The notes under the pieces: generated by a model
What the model was told of the DNA's origin: nothing
The model's input: the letters and a program-made list of their open reading frames with translations, nothing else
Database searches by the model: none
DNA from: JBLIAZ01 sp047632015
GTDB taxonomy: Bacteria > Bacteroidota > Bacteroidia > Flavobacteriales_C > GCA-002722245
Direction: 5' to 3'
Length of the DNA stretch: 5,044 nt
Assembly (NCBI GenBank): GCA_047632015.1
Contig: JBLIBC010000214.1
Coordinates: 1-5,044 of the forward strand
Shown: in pieces, positions 1 to 5,044 of the stretch
Layout: each line of letters starts with the position of its first letter
Position numbering within the stretch: position 1 is the first letter of the stretch
Program-made: the position numbers and the translations under genes

Positions 1-453
1 AGCTGTTTCCATATCCCAAACAAGGTTTGTACTGTCATTAAGCATCGCATGATTTAATCCAGAAAGAACCTCCACCGTTAAATTCATTGACTTTAAATAT
101 GCCGTCAATTTACCTCCCTCGCTTAAGGCTAAAATTAAACCAATCACCTGCTCTTTATTTTCCAGTTCTTGAACAAATAAATAATGATCAGACAAACTTT
201 TTATACCCATTGTCTCAGGAGCAAGGAATACACCCGCTATTCCAGTGGCTACGTCATCATAAATCCCTTTCCCATCTATCAGATAATCATCAAAAGTATC
301 TTTCAAATAACCCGTCGCATTAAACTTTAAAACCACCGTTGAAAGCTTTGGGAAATACTTAGTTCTATCAATTTTCTCGCTTGAACAAGAGACTAAAACT
401 AAAGTCAGAATAAAAACATAGAGGGTGTTTTGCAAAGTCTTCACTACAATCAT
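1..453 (-). CDS. Predicted lipoprotein of unknown function, 3' end outside the window
   Basis: Reading the minus strand from the ATG at 453-451 gives 151 codons with no stop up to the window edge, so the protein is C-terminally truncated here. The N-terminus is a lipoprotein signal peptide: Lys5, a hydrophobic stretch at about residues 11-21 (LYVFILTLVLV), then a lipobox LVSC with Cys23 as the predicted lipidated residue, followed by SSEK. An in-frame TAA lies one codon upstream (ATA between), which fixes this as the first possible ATG. The leader is A/T-rich with no Shine-Dalgarno, as is usual in Bacteroidota. The mature part is soluble-looking, with mixed hydrophobic and acidic residues and no membrane segment. 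The pattern of a short post-Cys tail, FPKLSTVVLKF, and later AMLNDSTNLVWDME faintly recalls the large Bacteroidota lipoproteins of the DUF4836/DUF3352 kind, but that is a guess from memory and is not reliable. Location is inferred to be the inner or outer membrane, anchored by lipid. It lies 81 bases after dnaK on the same strand, with a terminator between. Confidence 0.8.
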   Translation of the reverse strand, partial: MIVVKTLQNTLYVFILTLVLVSCSSEKIDRTKYFPKLSTVVLKFNATGYLKDTFDDYLIDGKGIYDDVATGIAGVFLAPETMGIKSLSDHYLFVQELENKEQVIGLILALSEGGKLTAYLKSMNLTVEVLSGLNHAMLNDSTNLVWDMETA

Positions 454-480
454 TATTTAAAATTTAAATGTAGGCAAATA

Positions 481-511
481 AAAAAGGTCCCGCAAAACGC
501 GAGACCTTTTT
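481..511. terminator. Rho-independent terminator hairpin after dnaK, bidirectional in form
   Basis: Positions 481-493 pair with 499-511: five A-T pairs, then GGTC with GACC, one C-A mismatch (490/502), then CGC with GCG, closing a 5-base loop AAAAC (494-498). Read on the minus strand, the stem ends in a T tract (485-481) followed by TATTT. This fits a terminator for dnaK, whose stop codon lies 24 bases upstream. On the plus strand the stem also ends in five Ts, so it could act in both directions, although no plus-strand gene ends here within the window. Structure was judged by eye; no folding energy was calculated. Confidence 0.85.
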
Positions 512-534
512 ATGAATCATTGTAAACGAACTAA

Positions 535-2457
535 TTACTTCGCTTTTTCTTCTACTTCTTCTTCTACTTCTTCAAAATCAACATCTGTTACTTCAGCATC
601 TTGACCAGCTTCCGCCCCTGGAGCTTCACCTCCTGGCTGTCCGCCTTGCGCTGCAGCAGCTGCAGCTTGCATAACTTCAGCAGCACCCTGTAAAGCTGTA
701 TTTAAACCTTCAGTTGCAGTTTCAATCACTGGGATATCTTGCGCTTGATGAGCTTTTTTCAACTCTTCAATAGCAGCAACAATTGGGTCTTTTTTATCAT
801 TAGGTAACTTATCACCTAAATCTTCTACTTGCTTTTCAGCTTGAAAAATTAAAGAATCAGCAGCGTTTAATTTATCTGCCTTTTCTTTTGCTGCATTATC
901 TGCATCAGCAAATTCCTCCGCTTCTCTTTTCATTTTAGCAATTTCCTCTTCGGATAATCCACTTGAAGCTTCGATTCTGATGTTTTGCTCTTTTCCTGTT
1001 TTTTGCTCTTTAGCAGAAACATTTAAGATACCATTTGCATCAATGTCAAAAGTCACTTCAATTTGTGCTTCTCCTCTTCTCATTGGAGGAATTCCGTCTA
1101 AGTGAAATTTACCTAATGATTTGTTGTCATTAGCCATTGGTCTTTCTCCTTGAACAATGTTAATTTCTACTGATGGTTGATTATCTGCAGCAGTTGAAAA
1201 CGTGTCCTTCTTGTTAGTAGGGATAGTTGTGTTTGCCTCAATCATTCTTGTAGTAACACCACCCATCGTTTCAATACCTACTGATAATGGAATAACATCC
1301 AATAACAAGACATCTTTTACGTCTCCAGATAAAACTCCACCTTGAATAGCTGCTCCAATTGCAACAACTTCATCAGGGTTAACACCTTTTGATGGATCTT
1401 TTCCAAAGAAAGACTTAACCGCTTCTTGAATTGCTGGAATTCTAGTTGAACCACCAACCATGATAATTTCATCAATGTCACCTACAGAGTAACCTGCGTT
1501 TTTCAATGCAGTTTTACAAGGCTCAATAGTTCTTTTAATTAAGCTGTCAGCCATTTGCTCAAACTTAGCTCTAGTTAAAGTTCTAACTAAGTGCTTTGGC
1601 ACACCGTCAACTGGCATGATGTACGGCAAGTTAATTTCAGTTGAAGTTGCACTTGACAATTCAACCTTCGCTTTTTCAGCAGCTTCCTTTAATCTTTGTA
1701 AAGCCATTGGATCTTTCAGTAAATCAAGTCCTTCATCAGATTTGAATTCTGCAGCTAACCAATCGATTAATAAGTTATCAAAATCATCACCACCTAAGTG
1801 AGTATCACCGTCAGTTGATTTTACTTCAAAAACACCATCACCTAATTCTAATACTGAAACATCATGCGTTCCACCACCACAATCAAAAACTACAATCTTC
1901 ATTTCTTGACCTTTTTTGTCAAGACCATAAGCTAAAGCAGCTGCAGTTGGTTCGTTAATAATTCTTCTCACTTTTAATCCTGCAATCTCACCAGCTTCCT
2001 TAGTAGCTTGTCTTTGCGCGTCATTAAAATATGCAGGTACTGTAATAACAGCTTCAGTGATTTCAGTTCCTAAGAAATCTTTTGCGGTTGACTTCATTTT
2101 TTGAAGAATCATTGCTGAAATTTCTTGAGGAGTGTAATTCCTGTCATCAATTTTCACCCTTGGAGTATTGTTATCACCTTTAACAACTTCATAAGGCATT
2201 CTTTTAATTTCCTCTTTTACTGAGTCAAAAGTAGACCCCATGAATCTCTTAATAGAAGATATCGTTTTTGTAGGGTTAGTGATTGCTTGTCTTTTTGCTG
2301 GATCTCCAACTTTTCTTTCGCCATCTGCTGTGAATGCAACAACTGAAGGTGTTGTTCTTTTCCCTTCGCTATTTTGAATAACTTGAGGTTCTGATCCTTC
2401 TAATACTGCTACACAAGAGTTGGTCGTTCCTAGGTCAATTCCTATAATCTTAGCCAT
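535..2457 (-). CDS. dnaK: Molecular chaperone DnaK (Hsp70), complete
   Basis: ATP-driven cytoplasmic Hsp70 chaperone that binds exposed hydrophobic segments of client proteins, working with DnaJ and GrpE. The 640-residue product matches the usual length of Gram-negative DnaK. The nucleotide-binding domain shows the first phosphate loop IGIDLGTTNS (5-14), Lys70, the INEPTAAALAYG motif (167-178), the second phosphate loop FDCGGGTHD (191-199) with the phosphorylatable Thr at 197, and the adenosine motif IIMVGGSTRIP (331-341). The linker DVLLLDV (382-388) leads into the substrate-binding beta domain (about 389-500), then the helical lid. An Ala/Gly/Gln-rich stretch (about 592-620) and a very acidic tail (EEVEEEVEE, 629-637) follow. 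The ATG at 2457-2455 gives the standard MAKIIGIDLG start. The leader lacks a Shine-Dalgarno. Neither grpE nor dnaJ is adjacent, so dnaK appears to be a single-gene unit ending at the hairpin at 481-511. No CIRCE (HrcA) element is visible upstream. Oddities are Cys193 in the phosphate loop, IPLSVG instead of the usual TPLSLG after the linker, and the duplicated EEVE tail. Confidence 0.99.
   Translation of the reverse strand: MAKIIGIDLGTTNSCVAVLEGSEPQVIQNSEGKRTTPSVVAFTADGERKVGDPAKRQAITNPTKTISSIKRFMGSTFDSVKEEIKRMPYEVVKGDNNTPRVKIDDRNYTPQEISAMILQKMKSTAKDFLGTEITEAVITVPAYFNDAQRQATKEAGEIAGLKVRRIINEPTAAALAYGLDKKGQEMKIVVFDCGGGTHDVSVLELGDGVFEVKSTDGDTHLGGDDFDNLLIDWLAAEFKSDEGLDLLKDPMALQRLKEAAEKAKVELSSATSTEINLPYIMPVDGVPKHLVRTLTRAKFEQMADSLIKRTIEPCKTALKNAGYSVGDIDEIIMVGGSTRIPAIQEAVKSFFGKDPSKGVNPDEVVAIGAAIQGGVLSGDVKDVLLLDVIPLSVGIETMGGVTTRMIEANTTIPTNKKDTFSTAADNQPSVEINIVQGERPMANDNKSLGKFHLDGIPPMRRGEAQIEVTFDIDANGILNVSAKEQKTGKEQNIRIEASSGLSEEEIAKMKREAEEFADADNAAKEKADKLNAADSLIFQAEKQVEDLGDKLPNDKKDPIVAAIEELKKAHQAQDIPVIETATEGLNTALQGAAEVMQAAAAAAQGGQPGGEAPGAEAGQDAEVTDVDFEEVEEEVEEKAK
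550..573 (-). repeat. Perfect 12-base tandem duplication in the dnaK 3' end
   Basis: On the minus strand GAAGAAGTAGAA occurs twice head to tail (573-562 and 561-550), followed by another GAA. It encodes EEVE-EEVE-E, residues 629-637 of DnaK. Most bacterial DnaKs have a single EEV-type acidic motif near the C-terminus, so this looks like an in-frame duplication of that motif. The identity of the codons, not just of the residues, supports slippage or recent duplication. Confidence 0.85.
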
Positions 2458-2677
2458 TTGTATATTGTTTTAAAGTTTTTACTAATTTATTTGATAAGTG
2501 TTTTACAATGCCTGTGCCATTGGAATATATTGATGAATAGACTCCTATTTGATGTCTTAATGTCATTATGTACCATGTAATCTTAATGTACATGTCAGTA
2601 ATTATGTCAATTCGTCATTAATACCATGAACGTATCAGGATAATTATTTAATTTCACGCGCAACAAAATTTGAAACC
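2458..2677. promoter_or_regulatory. Divergent intergenic region between dnaK and panB
   Basis: This 220-base AT-rich stretch must carry the promoters for dnaK (minus) and for the panB operon (plus), since the two genes are transcribed apart from each other. I searched both strands by eye for the Bacteroidota housekeeping promoter (TTG, about 19-21 bases, then TAnnTTTG). I found only imperfect candidates, such as TTTATTTG on the plus strand near 2486-2493, so no promoter is called. No CIRCE inverted repeat, sigma-32 type promoter, riboswitch or small gene is recognisable. The panB-side half contains degenerate short repeats, listed separately. Neither gene has a Shine-Dalgarno; the dnaK leader ends in a run of A-rich bases (ACAATATACAA before the ATG). 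Confidence 0.6.
2553..2628. repeat. Cluster of short degenerate repeats, possible regulatory sites
   Basis: TCTTAATGT occurs at 2555-2563 and 2581-2589. TGTCA occurs at 2561-2565, 2593-2597 and 2605-2609, with CGTCA at 2613-2617. GTCATTATGTACCATG (2562-2577) recurs as GTCATTAATACCATG (2614-2628), differing by one insertion and one substitution. Small inverted repeats overlap these: ATGTAC (2568-2573) with GTACAT (2588-2593), and CATGTA (2574-2579) with TACATG (2589-2594). The cluster lies 50-125 bases before panB and 96-171 bases before dnaK, so it could hold operator sites for either gene. It could also be chance in AT-rich DNA; no known regulator motif is recognised. Confidence 0.4.
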
Positions 2678-3496
2678 ATGTCAACAGGCTTTAAAGAAGT
2701 AAAAAGGGTAACGACTAATACGTTACAGGAAATGAAAAAATCAGGGCATAAAATCACCATGCTTACGGCGTATGATTATACCATGTCAAAAATCATTGAT
2801 CATGGAGGTGTTGATGTGCTATTAGTAGGAGATTCAGCTTCCAATGTAATGGCTGGGCATGAAACTACTTTACCAATTACGTTGGATCAAATGATTTATC
2901 ACGCATCAGGTGTGGTAAAAGGTGCCGCGCGAGCATTGGTTGTCGTTGATTTGCCATTTGGGACATACCAAGGGAATTCACGTGAAGGACTAGCTTCGTC
3001 AATCAGAATCATGAAAGAATCTGGAGCACATGCAGTAAAAATGGAGGGTGGAGTTGAAATTGAAGAGTCAATAAAAAGGATCTTAACAGCAGGAATTCCT
3101 GTAATGGGACACCTTGGTTTAACACCACAATCCATATATAAATTTGGAACTTACACCGTAAGGGCAAAAGAAAAAGAAGAAGCTGATAAATTAATAAGTG
3201 ACGCATTAGCCTTACAAGAGGCAGGAGTTTTTGCTTTAGTAGTTGAAAAAATACCAACAGCATTAGCTAAAAAAGTAGCCGAGGCATTAAGTATTCCTGT
3301 TATTGGAATAGGTGCTGGAAATCATGTGGATGGTCAAGTACTAGTTTCACATGATATGTTTGGAATGAACCAAGGATTTAGCCCAAGATTTTTAAGAAGG
3401 TATTTGAATCTTTTTGAGCAAATGTCTGGAGCTGTGGATGAGTATTGCAAAGATGTGCGTTCAGGTGATTTCCCTTCCGACAAAGAGCAATACTAA
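2678..3496 (+). CDS. panB: 3-methyl-2-oxobutanoate hydroxymethyltransferase (ketopantoate hydroxymethyltransferase), complete
   Basis: First committed enzyme of pantothenate synthesis: it transfers a one-carbon unit from 5,10-methylene-tetrahydrofolate to 2-oxoisovalerate to give ketopantoate, using Mg2+, in the cytoplasm. The 272 residues fit the family (E. coli PanB is about 264) and form a single TIM barrel. Visible family residues include TAYDY (30-34), the metal and substrate site VGDS (50-53, Asp52), Asp91 in VVDLPFG, Lys121 and Glu123 in VKMEGG, His145 in GHLGLTPQS, the catalytic base Glu190 in VVEKIP, GIGAG (210-214) and the DGQVLVSHDMFGM block (218-230). All expected active-site residues are present. 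The ATG at 2678 is the only ATG, GTG or TTG start in frame after the stop at 2627-2629. The next gene starts four bases after the stop codon, so panB is probably the first gene of a two-gene operon. No panC, panD or ilv gene is in the window. Confidence 0.98.
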   Translation: MSTGFKEVKRVTTNTLQEMKKSGHKITMLTAYDYTMSKIIDHGGVDVLLVGDSASNVMAGHETTLPITLDQMIYHASGVVKGAARALVVVDLPFGTYQGNSREGLASSIRIMKESGAHAVKMEGGVEIEESIKRILTAGIPVMGHLGLTPQSIYKFGTYTVRAKEKEEADKLISDALALQEAGVFALVVEKIPTALAKKVAEALSIPVIGIGAGNHVDGQVLVSHDMFGMNQGFSPRFLRRYLNLFEQMSGAVDEYCKDVRSGDFPSDKEQY

Positions 3497-3500
3497 TTAA

Positions 3501-4157
3501 ATGGAAGTACTCTTTGAAGACAACCACATTATCATTGTAAACAAATTACCTGGTGAAATTTCACAAGGCGACAAAACCGGTGACGACCCACTTTCTGAAA
3601 AGGTAAAAGCTTACATCAAAAAAAAATACAACAAACCTGGTGATGTATATCTAGGTACTACTCACCGATTAGACAGACCAGTAAGTGGAGCCATCATCTT
3701 TGCCAGAACAAGTAAAGCTTTGACCCGACTAAATGCCATGTTTCAAGATAAGTTAATCCAAAAAACTTATTGGGCTTTGTGCATTGAAAAACCATTCCCA
3801 ACCCAAGGTACTTTAATCCATTACCTGATTAAGGATTCCAAAAAGAACAAGACTACCGCTCACACTAACGAAGTGAAAGGTGGTAAAGAATCTGAACTTG
3901 ATTACAAATACCTAAAAGGGATGGGAAACAATCACCTTGTTGAAGTGAAACCCAAAACTGGACGACCACATCAAATTAGAGTTCAATTGGCGACTTTGTA
4001 TGCCTCCATTAAAGGAGATTTAAAATATGGCGCTGCTCTGCCAAATCAAGACAAGTCAATTTGCTTACATGCCAGAAACGTGAAGTTTATTCATCCTGTG
4101 AGTAAAGTACAAATTGATGTGACAGCTCCCCTTGTGAATGCCAAAGTTTGGAAGTGA
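3501..4157 (+). CDS. RluA-family RNA pseudouridine synthase, short form without S4 domain
   Basis: Converts specific uridines in rRNA or tRNA to pseudouridine; the exact target cannot be read from sequence. At 218 residues it is close to E. coli RluA (219) and, like it, lacks the N-terminal S4 RNA-binding domain of RluC and RluD, starting directly with the catalytic fold (VLFEDNHIIIVNKLPG, 3-18). Motif II is HRLDRPVSG (55-63), with Asp58 as the catalytic nucleophile. KTYWALC (88-94) supplies the conserved Tyr90, and TGRPHQIRVQLA (153-164) plus GDLKYGA (172-178) and CLHARNVKFIHPV (188-200) complete the family core. A Lys-rich stretch (111-128) could contact RNA. The ATG follows the panB stop after only TTAA, implying co-transcription; there is no Shine-Dalgarno. 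It could be an RluA, a tRNA-directed TruC-like enzyme or a Bacteroidota-specific paralogue, so no gene symbol is given. Confidence 0.95.
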   Translation: MEVLFEDNHIIIVNKLPGEISQGDKTGDDPLSEKVKAYIKKKYNKPGDVYLGTTHRLDRPVSGAIIFARTSKALTRLNAMFQDKLIQKTYWALCIEKPFPTQGTLIHYLIKDSKKNKTTAHTNEVKGGKESELDYKYLKGMGNNHLVEVKPKTGRPHQIRVQLATLYASIKGDLKYGAALPNQDKSICLHARNVKFIHPVSKVQIDVTAPLVNAKVWK

Positions 4158-4187
4158 ATCAACGTTGACAATTAAATACTCAAGTAG

Positions 4188-5044
4188 TTAATCTTCGCTT
4201 ACTTGATGATTATACAACTCTTTATATATACCATTCATTTTTAACAGCTCCTGATGACTTCCTTGCTCAGCGATTTTACCTTGATCCATCACAATGATAT
4301 TATCAACGTTTTGAATGGTTGACAGCCTGTGAGCTATAATAATAGAACTTCTACCTTTTGTAATTTTTGAAATAGCATTTTGAATAAGCAATTCCGTTGT
4401 AGTGTCAATGGAAGAGGTCGCTTCATCCAATATTAATATAGCGGGGTCATATAAATAAGCACGTAAAAACGCTAGCAATTGCTTTTGTCCTGATGACAGC
4501 ATCACTCCTCTTTCCTTTACTACATAATTGTAAGCCCCTGGTAGCTCGGATATAAATTGATGAGCACCAATTAATTTTGCGCCTTCCACTACCCTTTCAA
4601 AAGGAATATTTTCGTTATTTAATGTAATGTTGTTTAAAACAGAATCATTGAATAAGAAAACGTCTTGCAATACCACAGCACTCACTTTTCGTAAAAACTC
4701 CAATTGATACTGGTTAATTTCAACACCGTCTACTTTTACACTTCCCTTTTGGTATTCATAAAACCGAGTAAGTACATTTATAATGGATGATTTTCCAGCT
4801 CCGGTAGCTCCTACCAACGCAAGTGATTGCCCAGGCTTTACTGTAAAAGACACATCTTTTAATACAAAATCTTCTTTGTTATAGGCGAAACTTACGTTTT
4901 CAAAATCAATTAAACCTTCAATCTTCACCTTATTGATTTTCCCGTCATTTGGAATGTGCTCATCAGTATCTAACACTTTAAACACCCTTTCCGAAGCGAC
5001 CATTCCCATTTGCAAAGTGTTGAATTTATCAGCCAATTGGCGGA
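4188..5044 (-). CDS. ABC exporter half-transporter, C-terminal part (ATPase domain), 5' end outside the window
   Basis: The frame is open through the right edge, so the start lies outside; 284 complete codons are visible, numbered here from the Arg at 5042-5040. Residues 1 to about 25 (RQLADKFNTLQMGMVASERVF) are the last helix of a type-1 exporter membrane domain and the coupling to the ATPase. The ATPase domain follows: A-loop Tyr54, Walker A GATGAGKS (78-85, Lys84), Q-loop Gln126, signature LSSGQKQ (182-188), Walker B LILDEA (203-208) with catalytic Glu207, D-loop SSID (210-213) and switch His238 in IAHRLS. All ATP-hydrolysis residues are present, so the site should be active. Full-length members are usually around 580-600 residues and act as homo- or heterodimers in the inner membrane, exporting lipids, peptides or drugs; the substrate cannot be told here. 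A TTG at 5036-5034 lies inside conserved sequence and is not the real start. The gene converges with the pseudouridine synthase gene, leaving 30 bases between. Confidence 0.95.
   Translation of the reverse strand, partial: RQLADKFNTLQMGMVASERVFKVLDTDEHIPNDGKINKVKIEGLIDFENVSFAYNKEDFVLKDVSFTVKPGQSLALVGATGAGKSSIINVLTRFYEYQKGSVKVDGVEINQYQLEFLRKVSAVVLQDVFLFNDSVLNNITLNNENIPFERVVEGAKLIGAHQFISELPGAYNYVVKERGVMLSSGQKQLLAFLRAYLYDPAILILDEATSSIDTTTELLIQNAISKITKGRSSIIIAHRLSTIQNVDNIIVMDQGKIAEQGSHQELLKMNGIYKELYNHQVSED

Noticed and set aside
87..323. Plus-strand open frame of 78 codons opposite the lipoprotein gene
   Set aside because: The minus-strand frame across the same bases is open for 151 codons and begins with a clear lipoprotein signal; the plus-strand product has no recognisable motif.
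1616..1801. Plus-strand open frame inside dnaK
   Set aside because: It lies wholly antisense to highly conserved dnaK coding sequence and resembles no known protein.
2582..2610. TTGACA on the minus strand (2610-2605) as a possible -35 box for dnaK
   Set aside because: At 17 bases spacing the -10 position reads ATTAAG, a poor match to TATAAT, and Bacteroidota do not use this promoter type; it also lies far from the dnaK start.
2899..3263. Two overlapping minus-strand open frames inside panB
   Set aside because: Both are antisense to conserved panB coding sequence; one is a low-complexity Leu-rich product, typical of a shadow of AT-rich coding DNA.
4160..4167. Perfect 8-base palindrome CAACGTTG after the pseudouridine synthase stop
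   Set aside because: Too short to mean much by itself; no second copy or known site seen nearby.
4180..4206. Weak hairpin TCAAGTA/TACTTGA at the convergent gene ends
   Set aside because: Only 7 base pairs around a 13-base loop, no T tract on either side, and it overlaps the ABC gene's last codons; not convincing as a terminator.
4548..4568. Exporter signature LSSGQKQ instead of LSGGQ, and nearby motifs, as a possible degenerate ATPase site
   Set aside because: The signature lies at about 4475-4495, not in the region suspected first, and LSSGQ is common in Bacteroidota exporters; Walker A Lys, Walker B Glu, Q-loop and switch His are all intact.
5034..5036. TTG as a possible start of a short stand-alone ATPase protein
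   Set aside because: The frame stays open upstream (Gln, Arg) within conserved sequence of the exporter's membrane-domain end, so the gene is simply cut by the window.

Overview
The window looks like a piece of chromosome from a member of the Bacteroidota, most likely a flavobacterium-like lineage. The evidence is AT-rich DNA, start codons preceded by A/T-rich leaders with no Shine-Dalgarno sequence, a DnaK carrying the GGGTHDVS form of its second phosphate loop, an ABC exporter with an LSSGQ signature, and an N-terminal lipoprotein signal. The taxonomic placement is inference from protein style, not from a database search.

Layout, left to right. Positions 1-453 (minus) hold the first 151 codons of a lipoprotein of unknown function whose 3' end lies outside the window. 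Positions 481-511 form a strong hairpin flanked by A and T tracts, which is the probable terminator of dnaK. Positions 535-2457 (minus) are a complete 640-residue dnaK. Positions 2458-2677 are a 220-base divergent intergenic region with degenerate short repeats and no promoter that I can name confidently. Positions 2678-3496 (plus) are a complete panB (ketopantoate hydroxymethyltransferase). Four bases later, at 3501-4157 (plus), comes a complete RluA-family pseudouridine synthase without an S4 domain. Positions 4188-5044 (minus) hold the C-terminal part of an ABC-type exporter half-transporter: the end of the membrane domain and the whole ATPase domain. It converges on the pseudouridine synthase gene with a 30-base gap.

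The genes are mostly housekeeping: protein folding (DnaK), coenzyme A/pantothenate synthesis (PanB), RNA modification (RluA type) and export (ABC). panB and the pseudouridine synthase gene are very probably co-transcribed, but no biochemical link between them is evident. dnaK and the lipoprotein gene lie on the same strand but are separated by the terminator.

I see no mobile element, CRISPR array, tRNA, rRNA, phage gene or defence system, and no convincing evidence of a new biological system. The points most worth a second look are residue-level oddities in DnaK (Cys193, the linker-proximal Ile389/Val392, a duplicated acidic tail), the repeats in the dnaK/panB divergent region, and the unidentified lipoprotein.
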